From: Paramacrobiotus richtersi
Taxonomy: Eukaryota; Tardigrada; Eutardigrada; Parachela; Macrobiotidae
Reading direction: 5' to 3'
DNA length: 24,473 nucleotides
NCBI GenBank assembly: GCA_034698045.1
Contig: JAQGAU010000734.1
Span: 1-24,473, forward strand
Position 1 is the first letter of the stretch. Every line of letters starts with the position of its first letter. A model generated the notes under the pieces. It was not told the DNA's origin, made no database searches, and saw nothing but the letters and a program-made list of their open reading frames with translations. Of this stretch, positions 9,584 through 18,998 are shown piece by piece. The position numbers were made by a program, and so were the translations under genes.

Positions 9584-12500
9584 ATGGAACCCGTAGATCA
9601 AAACATTATGGAAGAAGATGAGAATTTAAACTGGCTTGAAGTGTACACTCCTCCACCATCGGCCCCACAGGTACAGCTTTCCGAAATTAGAAATAACAAC
9701 GACCTTCAATGGAATTTGGCTTTCCCACCTCCACAAAATCCAGATGACAGGAGTTTTCAATGGAATACGACTAGCGCAGCACAGGACGACTCACAAATGG
9801 AAGGAAAGGCTCAGATTTCAGAACTGCATGCAGTAAAAAATGACGTTGATAATCAGCTATCTCAAAGCGGTAGCGGAAGTGCCGGTGAGATCGACTGGCT
9901 ATCCTTGTTCAATCTACGGAAAGTGTCCGCGAAAGTTAACAAAAAGTTTGGTCTCAGCACAGACTTCTACAATGTCCTCGTCGCCAAGCTACCTATACTG
10001 TTTGACCCGGTTTCATCAATGCTGGCTATGCCACATGTCTTGGCCGCCTTGTGTGAACTTTGTACGAAAGATTTCAGTCCGGACGATTATATCTTGATCA
10101 CCTTGGGCAGCAGTACACTAGAAAACGAAGCAATGTACCTTACACAGCGCCAACTTGCCGATTTCAGCGTTGACGCGCTCATGCAGAAGAGTACCCTGCA
10201 GAATTCACAGAAGAAGTTTTGTATTGACGAGACGTTCCGGCTTGTGGTTGACAGAACAGTTATTCCGGTTGGCGGACGTCGGCGAACGAAAGCCCGTAAC
10301 AGTGTTGATAGAAAGCGCTGGAGTGCTTTGGTTACCGTAGATGTGCCAAACAACTTATGCTTAGCGGCATGTATGGTGCTCGGTGAATTTCGTTATAGCC
10401 ATGATACTGTCGGTGTTGACAAAAAGAAATGGAACTGTTTAATCCTGAAGCGGACAAGAAGTTGACCAGGCAAGCCATCAAAGCTGTTGAAGATGCAGGT
10501 CTGACCGTGGGGCGACAGTTCGGCGTTGAGCATTTATGTGCGTTCCAGGAGGTTTTTTCAAATTACCAAATCAAGATTACTTCGGTACAGCATGGAATGC
10601 CCGTCATTGGCAAAGAACCGCAGAAGCGAAGTCCTGGGATGAAATGCAACCATCTTCTTCTTGACAATGGGCACTACGACCTTATAACCAATCCGAAAGG
10701 ATTATTCAAGAAAAGCTACTACTGCGAAGACTGCGACAAGCCGTACAACAACAAATCCAATGATCGCTGCTAAGGAAAATGTCCACTGTGTTACCGTCTT
10801 AACTAAGATTGCCTTGAAACGTGCAAAACCTTCTGTACAGACTTTGGTCGGGATTTCAGGAACCAGACTTGTTTCGATGTCCATAAGAAACCGGGAAAGA
10901 ATGGCCGCACCATTTGCGAAATGGTCTTCAGATGCCCGCAATGCAGGAGATTTGTAACCCTGACCAGACGAAAAGATAAGCACGTTCGCGATGAAACAGT
11001 CTGCCACTCTTGCAAAAGATCCGTGGATATGGGGACACACAAGTGCTACATTAAAACTCTTCCACGAAAAACGTACCCTGAGGTGCCAAAACATATCTAT
11101 TTCGGCTGCGAAACTTATATAGGCAGCGATGGTGTTCTTAAATCATGCTACGTTGTTGCTCAGTAAGCTGATGGGCAAGAATTCCGCTTCCCACCGGACG
11201 GGGTACCAATGACCGGATACGATGCAGGGAACGAGTTTGAAAAATGGTTATACTCCGAACAGCACACAGGATACAAGGCAATCGCTCACAATCTTCATGG
11301 ATACGATAGACATTTCTTTCTTTCGTACCAGCTGAGCAACAACTTGAAACGAGTTTCGGTCATCCGCAGAGGAAGTCAGATTCTTGAGATGAGATATGCA
11401 AGTCTACAAATGAGTGTAAGGGACACCCTGAGTTTCGTTCCGACAAAGTTATCTAATTTTCCAAAAGCAATCGGCTTACAACTTGAACAACAAAAGGGTG
11501 AATTTCCTCACAGGTTCAACAAGTCAGAAAACTGGGACAAAGTCCATTCATTCCCAGATGCTAGTATGTATGGAACTTGGCACTTTAAAGCAGCAGAGAA
11601 AAAAAAATTCTTGAGTGGCACGCTTCGTATTCTTTAAAAGGGATTTTCGATTTTCGACTTGAAATGGCTCATTACTGCTTCAATGACGTTACCGTTCTCC
11701 GAGAGTGCGCACAGAAATTTCGTCAAAACTTTATGGAGCAGGCTGGCATCGTTCCTTTTGAAAATATCACCATTGCGTCAGCCTGTATGAAATTCTTCTG
11801 CACCTATATTTTGAACTCCGAGGAAATCGCAATTATCTCAGCAAACTGGTATCAACCTAACAGAATCAGGAGCATGCAAGGAGCACAGTGGTTGGAATGG
11901 ATGAACATGAGCGCTGGTACAATACAGTACAAGCGCAACTTTAGTATGTAAAAGCAAATCGAACGTTTTCATGTGGATGGTTACGATCCTGCAACAGATA
12001 TAGTTTACGAGTACAATGGCTGCTTGCATCATGTTCATCCCGAGTGTACATCAGAAAACGATAGGGCTCCGTTTTCCAACAAGAAATGAAGGTAATGTAC
12101 GAGGAATGGTGTATAAAGAAAGACTACCTGCAGGGTCGTGTGTTTAACGTGGAAGAAAAGTGGTCTTGTGATTGGATGAAGGAATGTAAAGATCCAGACA
12201 TTCAGCAGTTTTTACTGAACATGAACCTTTGTGATGCCTTGAATCCACGTGACGCTTTCAAAGGAGGCCGCACAAATGCTGCAGTGTTTGAGTTCAATGT
12301 GAAAGAAGGCGAACAGATTCTGCACTACGACATTGTATCACTGTATCCATACATCAACAAAACCGGAGAATATCCAGTTGGCCATCCCGAAGTCACCGTG
12401 TCCAACTTTCAGGATGTCAGCGAATACTTTGGGTTTGTGTCATGTAAAGTCTTGCCACCTACAATAAGTGTTTTGCGGTTTTGCCCACTACCATCAACGG

Positions 12501-13453
12501 TAAGCTAATGTTCGTCCTCTGCAATGCGTGCGCACAAGTCAACAGTCAGGAGCACTGTATACATACGGCTGAAGAACGAAGCTTGACTGAAGTATGGTGC
12601 ACACCGGAGTTGCACCATGCCATCAACGACGGTTATAAAGTGGAAGAGGTGTACGAGGTGTGGCATTGAAACTCAACTAAAAAAGGACTTTTCGCACCAT
12701 ATGTAGACAAGTTTCTGAAAGAAAAGCTCAAAGCATCTGGATGGCCTGCATCTTGTAAAACACAAGATCAAAAGGATCTGTACTTGGTGGAAGTGAAGGA
12801 GCGAGAAAACATAATCCCCGATCGTGAACGAATTGAGGATAATCCAGCACGGCGTGGTGTTGCCAAGCTTATGTTGAATTCTGTTTGGGGCAAATTTGGT
12901 CAGCGAGACAACATGCAACAGACGGAGTTTATATAATCACCGGAAAAGTACTTTCGCATGTGTCGCTCAAGTGCTCTGGAAATACATAGCGTTCATGCAA
13001 CAACACAAGAATGCTTTATGGTTACGACTTCGATACCTTCCGAGTACAACGAAGGAACGCATTGTGTACACATTGCCATTGCTGCATTTACAACAAGCTT
13101 GGCACGGCTGAAACTATTGGATATGATGGAAAAGTTGGATGATCAGGTTTTCTACTATGACACAGACTCGGTAATATTCCTTCACCATCCAACCAATTGG
13201 CTCCCGCCCACCGGCAAGTTTCTCGAATCTTCAGCCAGTTGGGAAACAGCTCGACATTGATAAGCTAAAAGATATTTTGAACTGCGAAGTTCTTCAAGTG
13301 ACATATCCGGAGTACTTTAAGCGGAATTTCAAAAGCCAGCAAATTCGGACGGTGAAACAACAGAAACGCCTTCAGAAGGTTTGCGATAAACGGATCGTGA
13401 AAGGGTGCCGCACTGTGCCTTTTGGATGGAGTGATAATGGCCTAAGAACCTAA
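9584..13453 (+). pseudogene. Protein-primed family-B DNA polymerase of Polinton/Maverick type, decayed
   Basis: The span equals about 1,290 codons, close to the usual size of Polinton pPolB. It carries the expected landmarks in order: an N-terminal region rich in Asn and Pro with repeated QWN words, the LCLAACMVLG segment, a region with paired CxxC motifs, exonuclease motifs II (HNLHGYD, Asp codon 11305–11307) and III (YCFND, 11685–11687), polymerase motif A (DIVSLYP, from 12329), motif B (KLMLNSVWGKFG) and motif C (YYDTDS, 13159–13170), and the C-terminal DKR…PFGW. Exonuclease motif I reads FGCET (11101–11115), so the usual Asp of D-x-E is Gly. The frame changes at about 10430, 11600 (A9 run), 12085, 12480 and 13240. 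In-frame stops lie at 10771, 10804, 11164, 11949, 12667 and 12934. The enzyme replicates self-synthesising elements from a protein primer. No integrase, packaging ATPase, protease or capsid gene accompanies it here, so it is an orphan relic. Confidence 0.9.
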
Positions 13454-13815
13454 CAAACTTTATGAGCATTGGGGAAAACGTTGTGTGGGAACTGATTTGT
13501 GGATTCGATGCTTAAAGTCTATGTAGTGCATATCGAAATGTTTGTACATCGTTTTCAACATAAATGAGCAACCTTCTTTCTGATTGTAGCTCGGGGCAAC
13601 TAATGGATGCAATGGATTCAAGATCATTCAGCTAGTTGATGGACGTAAACTTATTTTCTCTTTAAATTCTGAGCATCCGTTAACAGTTTTGTGTAACTCT
13701 GTTTTCTGTCTAAACAGCCAAAAAAATAGGGCTTTACCCTAGAACTATGACTGTCTTAGCTTGCCTACGGTCAGGCTGAAGTTGTGGTGGTTGTGGCAAC
13801 TCGCTGGGAACAAGT
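13454..13815. other. Flank 3' of the polymerase pseudogene; no gene seen
   Basis: This is AT-rich unique-looking sequence with no Polinton partner gene, no long ORF and no matching inverted repeat to the 9.2–9.6 kb side. Confidence 0.35.
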
Positions 13816-14190
13816 CCGAACACGTTTTGTTAAACAGGCATACGTGCACATGTAATGAGCTAACAGAACGGCTTACAGGAGAGACACTAAGACAGACTGC
13901 TCTGTGAGGCACTAACAGAAGCGGGCTGCCAATTACAGTGGTTTTGAGAATTCCCCCCGTGAACACGATTGAACGCGTTTTGTAAAAAGCCGGCAGACTT
14001 GTATCGGTGATCAGCTGGTAGAGAAGGCATATAGGAAGGACACTGTGGCAGACTCTGAGACCTGTAGAAGCACACTGGCCTTATGTAAACAGCACACAAA
14101 TTTGCTTCCACAAACAATAGTGCTGCAATAGCATCAAGACGAAACGCGTTTAGAGAACAAGCAAATTAATCAAAGGAAGGGGACACTAAG
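13816..14190 (+). repeat. Degenerate tandem repeat, period about 155–170 bp
   Basis: Three loosely similar units begin with GAACACGTTTTGTTAAA (13818), GAACGCGTTTTGTAAAA (13971) and GAAACGCGTTTAGAGAA (14141). Each contains, about 60 bases on, a block of the type AGGA-(A/G)-GACACT (near 13877, 14036 and 14176); the first two blocks are followed by GCAGAC or ACAGAC. Units one and two match best. This is pattern recognition by eye; a self-alignment would settle the copy number. Confidence 0.4.
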
Positions 14191-14218
14191 CTGCTAGAAA
14201 AGACACTGGTCAGAGAGA

Positions 14219-14340
14219 GTAGGCGTTAATGCGTAAGCCGTGTCAAAACACTGGTAGGCGATGGTCGTTGGCGTTAGAAGTAGGCGCTAGTAAAACACTG
14301 GTAGGCGTTAGCAATATTAGCGTAGGCGCTGGTAGAGGCA
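14219..14340 (+). repeat. Short imperfect tandem repeat built on GTAGGCG
   Basis: The word GTAGGCG recurs five times, and AAAACACTGGTAGGCG occurs twice (near 14246 and 14292), giving imperfect units of about 35–47 bp. A TAGAAAAGACACTGG variant precedes the array, so it may grow out of the longer repeat to its left. Confidence 0.45.
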
Positions 14341-15187
14341 CCCGCCTTCTTCTGTTACGGTTTCGAGCGGCGAAAAATTTTGTCGATCGTCTATCGCATA
14401 GAAGTAGCACCTCGCTTCGCTTGGTGCGCATTACATTAACTAATTTCTAACGCATTTAGTTATAGTTCATGGTACTACCGCTGGTGGTTCTGGCACTTAC
14501 TAGTGGTACTGTTAGTGTTGCAGTTACTGGTGCTGTTACTGGCAGTGATAGTAAGAGTAACTCTGAATATTCCATATAAAGTTATATTCCGCACATGTTA
14601 CATATCTCTCCTGTTTGAAGTTATCGAACGTGGACCGGTAAAACCGGTTTACGTTAGTGTGGTATATAGCAGGCTATATGGCACAAAAAATCTGTATGTC
14701 CGAAGTGACCTTAGCCCACGAACGCTCACTGATGCAGAAATGCATCAAGAGGAGCCGAATTTATTACAAAAGACCCTGATGTGTTAAACAGGTACTGTTT
14801 TTTGAAACAGACAGTACGGACCGGGAGTAACAAATAAAAAACATTGAACTGACCGTAAGTGCACTGGTCAAAGAATATGGAACCCTTAAAAATGGTTATT
14901 TTCCAGCCATTCGGGCTCTTCGACCTCTTCGTACGTTTTAGGGCGTGAGAGTAAAGAAAAAACAACCTAAGAAAATGGCAAGAATTATAACTTCAGTACT
15001 CTACCAAATACCGTTTCAAAATGAACCCTCTCTGGACCATTCAGCCGGCAGCTGACCGCGATGCCAATGATGCATTTTTTGCATCAATGGGCATGACCAA
15101 TGTACTGGATTAACCTTTCAGTTTTTTATCAAACAGCCCGTTGATCCAATACAACGTGGCACAACATCGGCCCACACAGATTTTGAC
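14341..15187. other. Low-complexity and unassigned sequence
   Basis: At 14468–14560 there is a GTTACTGGT/GGTACT-rich simple-sequence stretch, whose hydrophobic translation begins only at GTG and is not a believable gene. A short perfect hairpin, TGATGCA…TGCATCA, sits at 15068–15086. No gene is seen. Confidence 0.35.
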
Positions 15188-15842
15188 GGGCTACCTGGCG
15201 GCGTATTTTAGGTGGTCATCAGACTGACCACTGGTCAGAAATGGTCGATGACCACCGGAAAGTGCTTTATCATCACTGTTTCGTGACCATTATTTGTCAT
15301 ATGGCTTTTCTTATCATATAAACCGCTACTGAGCAGCAGTTATTGTATTGCACTAAAGGCTCCCTGCGACTACAGCTTTGGGGGTGCAAAGTTGCATACA
15401 TTATACTGTATTCGACTCTTTTGCGCTGCTTTTCTTGCCCTAAGTTCAAACCATGATGGAGAAAGCGGTCATTCCAGGTTGACCGAGCTTCATAAATGAA
15501 TGCCCAACTGACTCCTGCCTGTTTTTTAGTTTTGCGATGGACGTAAGAGCTATTTCGGCGAAAAAATGCTTGCACAGATACGTTTTCTGCAGTATGTGTC
15601 ATGCAGAAGCTGATCATTCGTTCTCGTTATGGTAGATTGAATTCCACGAAGTAATGACCAACTTGCTGTCATACTTCCTGTACTAGGGTGGTCATATAAA
15701 CTTGCAGAAGTTAGGGAATGTGCTTATTAGCGGCCCGAAAGCGGGGTTTTTAACTGATTTTCATCCGATTTTATGAAGCCATTTCTTACAACTGCCCACA
15801 GGTCATCCGGATGACCACAAAATATATCCCAGTGGATAGCCC
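15188..15842. mobile_element. Decayed foldback element related to the 6.5 kb element
   Basis: The left end (GGGCTACC…TATTTTAGGTGGTCATC…TGACC…GG-CAG, 15188–15240) is matched in inverse by the right end (15790–15842, read as GGGCTATCC…TATTTTGTGGTCATC…TGACC…GGCAG). The arms are about 50–55 bp with mismatches and one gap. No clear target duplication is seen. The interior ORFs (for example 15297–15617 minus) look non-coding. The GGTGGTCATCA…CCA-TGGTCAG core recurs in the arms of the element at 6564–7634, which suggests a common family. Confidence 0.45.
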
Positions 15843-16361
15843 TAGAAAAACTGACCACAGCCAGTGCTTTAAAAGTTAAAAATCTTTCGTGCCCAATTTT
15901 TAAAAAAATGGACTTTTTTGTTGTGGAAAATGGATCATGCCCACTGATGTACAACATGCATCGTGCTGCCCTCGCTGACCTATGGTCAGAGAAATCTTCA
16001 CCAAAATACCACGTCTTAGTTGTATTTTTTGACCAACGACTACCAATTTTGGAGTCGAAATTCCGACTACTTCTGGTACCTGGCGCTGATAGGTTAGCAA
16101 TTGTGTTATTAAGTGTCTTATTGTGGCTGCTGTATTTAGCCTGTATTGAAAGTTAGTTGGTTGTTGGCTCATTAGGAACACTTCCTTGCCGTTTATAATG
16201 CTGTTCACTGCTTTTCTGGCTGCCGAATCGCATTAATCATTACATAAGTGAGCAGTTTGGTAGCAGCGGTTGTTTTGTCAATTAGCAGCGGATCAGCGGG
16301 TGTAAAATGTTCACGGCGCCTGCATTCTTCCATTAATTGGCGTCCGCACCGGTGACTACTG
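15843..16361. other. Upstream region of the cysteine-rich peptide gene
   Basis: An ATG ORF of 82 codons at 15908–16156 ends in a hydrophobic stretch (LAIVLLSVLLWLLYLA). It has no other support, overlaps an antisense ORF, and is not called as a gene. The rest, up to the TATA box, has no recognisable feature. Confidence 0.35.
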
Positions 16362-16369
16362 TATATAAA
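16362..16369 (+). promoter_or_regulatory. TATA box of the cysteine-rich peptide gene
   Basis: TATATAAA lies 72 bp upstream of the ATG. Transcription would be expected to start about 25–35 bp downstream (near 16395), leaving a 5' untranslated leader of roughly 45 nt, which suits a short secreted-peptide gene. Confidence 0.65.
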
Positions 16370-16440
16370 GCCTTTGCTAACAGAAAACAGTTGACTTGCT
16401 TCCGATTTTCATTACGAATCACTTGTGTAATTGTTGCAAC

Positions 16441-17042
16441 ATGGATTGTTTACGCTTTTTCTTTGTAGTAGTGCTGTTTATTGGGGTGGCTGTGAAGCCG
16501 GTAAGTCTACATAAGCGCTTATAATTAGTGGGGAATTAGTACGGACTGTGAAATTTGCGCGCAGACGGATTCTGTTGAAAGTTGAAACTGAATCTATTCG
16601 TGTAATCAGTTGGGATGACATTTTATGTAAGGTACCGTATTCCCACTGAGAAATGTGTTGAGTTGTGGAATGAAATAACTATGATAATGAAACACTGTAC
16701 TAATGTGGTATCGACATAAAAACTTGCTAAATTTTCAATCGAAGCATCCCTGTTTCTGGTTACAAAATCATCGTTTTAGCCCGTATATGCTGTTGTAATT
16801 CCCCTTAGTATCGCACACTGGGAAGACTTAGTTGTATTCGCCTGTTGATTAAATTTTCCTGATTGGTTTAGGTTTGGAACGTGCCTGCCGCCGTCCCTGC
16901 ACCTGCTGGGCTACCTGATTGCAGCCTTGGTCCTTGTAACCATGATAAGGAATGCTGCTCTCTTAAATGCACGAGTCCGTCGTCGTCCAAATTTTTTACT
17001 GGAGATTGCAAGGCTGCTTCTGGAGTCAAGGGGCGGAAATGA
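16441..17042 (+). CDS. Secreted six-cysteine knottin-like peptide, two exons
   Basis: Exon 1 (16441–16500) encodes MDCLRFFFVVVLFIGVAVKP, a typical signal peptide, and ends exactly on a codon. The intron (16501–16871) has GTAAGT and TTTAG ends. Exon 2 (16872–17042) continues in frame for 56 codons to TGA, giving 76 residues in all. After a Pro/Ala-rich linker (VWNVPAAVPAPAGLPD) come six cysteines spaced C-x4-C-x5-CC-x3-C-x12-C, which fits the loose inhibitor-cystine-knot pattern. The chain ends VKGRK: Gly followed by two basic residues, as in peptides that are trimmed and C-terminally amidated. A TATA box and an AATAAA (17256) frame the gene. The knottin fold is inferred from spacing only. Peptides of this type act variously as venom components, antimicrobials, protease inhibitors or signals, and the sequence does not say which. 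No lesion is seen. Confidence 0.8.
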
Positions 17043-17146
17043 CAATGGAACCTACTTAATGCTTGTTTCCGCAAAAGTCCAACATCGCAATGCTCAGTTC
17101 GGCTATAACCATCATTCTGTTTCATGATATTCGATGGTATCTTGTA

Positions 17147-17166
17147 CAACGAAGGGTACTTCGTTG
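17147..17166 (+). other. Perfect 8-bp stem, 4-base loop in the peptide gene's 3' untranslated region
   Basis: CAACGAAG-GGTA-CTTCGTTG would fold into a compact hairpin about 105 nt after the stop codon and 90 nt before the AATAAA. It could be an mRNA structure; chance is also possible. Confidence 0.4.
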
Positions 17167-17255
17167 ACGGTTGATGCGAGCAGTTATATAAGGTGAGCGT
17201 GCTGCCACATTGTAAAATTAATGTAAAGGACTAACTGTGCAATATGGAATAAGAG

Positions 17256-17261
17256 AATAAA
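17256..17261 (+). terminator. Polyadenylation signal AATAAA of the peptide gene
   Basis: This is the first AATAAA downstream of the TGA, 214 bp away. It lies in an A-rich context (GAGAATAAAATAATG), so cleavage would be expected about 10–30 bp further on. Confidence 0.5.
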
Positions 17262-17579
17262 ATAATGCGAGCAAACGGAAACGTTCAGGTATGAAAAGAT
17301 TATCTCGACTTGCCGTTTCTAATATCTTCGCCTTTATACGCATCGGGGTATTACGTTGCGGAGAGTGCAACGTCGCTGTACTGCTGACGTTACCCGGCTG
17401 GCAGTCTGGTAATGGTTGAGCAGGGTTTTTCCCCGCGCTCTAATTAAGACATGTTACCTGACATGGATGTACCTGTAAGTACACTACATGTACCTAATTA
17501 GCCTTCACCAATTAAGCAGTAGGGCGCTGTAATGCCCTGACTACAGGGAACTGATTTGCAAAGTGGATGCAACCGATTG
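17262..17579. other. Spacer 3' of the peptide gene; nothing recognised
   Basis: No ORF or structured repeat was recognised here. The last ~15 bases (GTGGATGCA… from 17563) resemble the outer flank of the right end of the MITE pair that follows, so the paired arms may start slightly earlier than called. Confidence 0.35.
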
Positions 17580-17770
17580 TTTCTCCCGTAGACTTCTATG
17601 CTATTGGCAATTTCTGTAACTTAGTTACATTGCCGTTGTTACTGGCCCACTATAGCTCAAAAGATAGATAAGAACATTTGGTTAGTAGTCATAACTACTA
17701 TTTTGGATTGCTGGTTCGAAAGAAAAGAGCTGTGAACGTTTCCAATTAGAACAGAAGTCTACGAGAGGTC
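17580..17770. mobile_element. Short MITE, first of an adjacent pair
   Basis: It is bounded by TTTCTCCCGTAGACTTCTATG-type sequence at the left (17580–17600) and its inverse AGAAGTCTACGAG at the right (17753–17765). It also carries the internal word ATAGCTCAAAAG (17652–17663), which recurs in the neighbouring copy. The ~190-bp length and absence of coding capacity fit a MITE. Target duplications are not clear. Confidence 0.55.
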
Positions 17771-17777
17771 TCTGCAA

Positions 17778-17970
17778 CGGCCTCGTAGACTTCTATGTTA
17801 ACTAAAGACGGCCATAACTTCTTCCTGTCCTACCAATAGCTCAAAATAGTTGTAGAGACTACCAAACAAATTTGTTTTTTTTTCTTTTGAGCTATTGTGC
17901 GTCCGTTTTGAGAGCACTGGAGTAAAGTTACAGAAATGGCCCACAACATAGAAGTCTACGAGAGAAACAG
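17778..17970. mobile_element. Short MITE, second of an adjacent pair
   Basis: It is bounded by CTCGTAGACTTCTATG (17782–17797) and its inverse CATAGAAGTCTACGAGAGAA (17947–17966). Both arms also carry an AATAGCTCAAAA word in the matching position (17834 plus, 17885 minus). The right arm matches the left arm of the first copy over about 60 bp, including the following ATTTCTGTAACTT. Two copies therefore lie almost end to end, or one composite foldback carries four ends. Confidence 0.6.
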
Positions 17971-18044
17971 TGCACTGCATCCAATTTGGAACAATAGAGT
18001 GCGCAAGCGTGCGAGTGCATCCTCAATTGGTCAGGGTTCATTGT

Positions 18045-18602
18045 TTAGCTATTGCTTTTACGAATTTGAACATTTGTCACGCACCATATTTTAATATCAC
18101 TCTTTCCTTTATCACAGGGTAGTAATCCGGCCGGTTTCTTATGAGTATTAAATCTAAAACCATGGTTTGCTATCACAGCTTCAAGACGATAAGACAGCGA
18201 GTCGTACAAATGCTCAAAATCAACATTTTCTGAGATATATTCTCATGCCTCAGCGATACATTTCCGCAGATCTGCCAGATTTGCAGGAGAACACCATTTG
18301 TTAATATAGAATTTCAATGCAGACCAGATGTTTTGAACTGGGTTAAGGTCCGGACTCTTTGCAGGCCAGAAGGGTACAGGAATCTTCTTCTTCTTAAAAA
18401 ATTCTCGCACAGTTTTTGCCGTATGGAGCCTTGCGTCATCTTGCATGAACGGTATGTCATATCCAATTTGGTCCAGTATCGGTAGCAGCTCTTGTTCGAA
18501 TAATTCGATGTACTGGGGAGCCTTCATCGTCCCTTTAACTTCAACTAACGACATTGTGCCGGAGCGGGAAATGCATACCCAGTACACTGTGCCACACTGC
18601 AT
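18045..18602 (-). pseudogene. C-terminal fragment of a Tc1-like transposase, catalytically dead
   Basis: The reading frame carries the Tc1/mariner DDE core: VCISRSGT, FMQDDARLHTAK (second catalytic Asp), then WPAKSPDLNP and VQNIW. In Tc1 elements the last motif is P-x-E-N-x-W, with the Glu being the third catalytic residue. Here it is Gln, at the right spacing of 34 residues, giving D34Q. A TGA at 18245–18243 replaces the Trp expected after IAEA; the same frame stays open beyond it through the typical C-terminal SYRLEAVIANHGF to a TAA at 18047–18045. The N-terminal DNA-binding half and the first Asp are missing beyond about 18610. The enzyme would cut and paste the element at TA sites. Confidence 0.85.
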
Positions 18603-18876
18603 GTGGCATGTGGCACGACCGCGGATCGATTACCCCCTTCGACAACGGAAAAAAATAGCAAAAAATGCCCAGCTATTGGTTAACCTTAGACCATCATGTG
18701 GTGGGGCACCGTCAGCATTAGCGCTGGCCGCACTGAGCGGCGTGTGCGTCTCCTGTACGCCTGGGCCTATACGGATTCTACATTAATCAAGCTGCCCTTC
18801 GGATTTGGACCCAGCCTGCACCTTCAACTCACCAGAGACAATGGGCACGTATTGGAATAGTACGGATCTTCATAGA

Positions 18877-18882
18877 TTTATT
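18877..18882 (-). terminator. AATAAA downstream of the ORF1-like pseudogene
   Basis: AATAAA on the minus strand lies about 115 bp past the last stop of the reading frame described next, in CCCAATAAATC. It could be the 3' signal of that element or of a transcript from it. Confidence 0.35.
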
Positions 18883-18998
18883 GGGCAAATGCCACTACAA
18901 AAATGACACGAAGCGAAAATTTAACAACTACATAAATGAGACAGTTACTGATCCCCCTTGGGGGCGAACAGCCACTCACGCACCCCAATGTTGGGTGG

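Noticed and set aside
9205..13815. Complete Polinton with terminal inverted repeats
   Set aside because: I could not match inverted ends on the two sides of the polymerase, and no partner genes are present.
14503..14787. 94-codon hydrophobic ORF
   Set aside because: It begins only at GTG within a GTTACTGGT simple repeat, so the Val/Leu run is a repeat artefact.
15908..16156. 82-codon ORF ending in a hydrophobic segment
   Set aside because: Apart from hydrophobicity nothing supports it; an antisense ORF overlaps, and there is no signal for expression.
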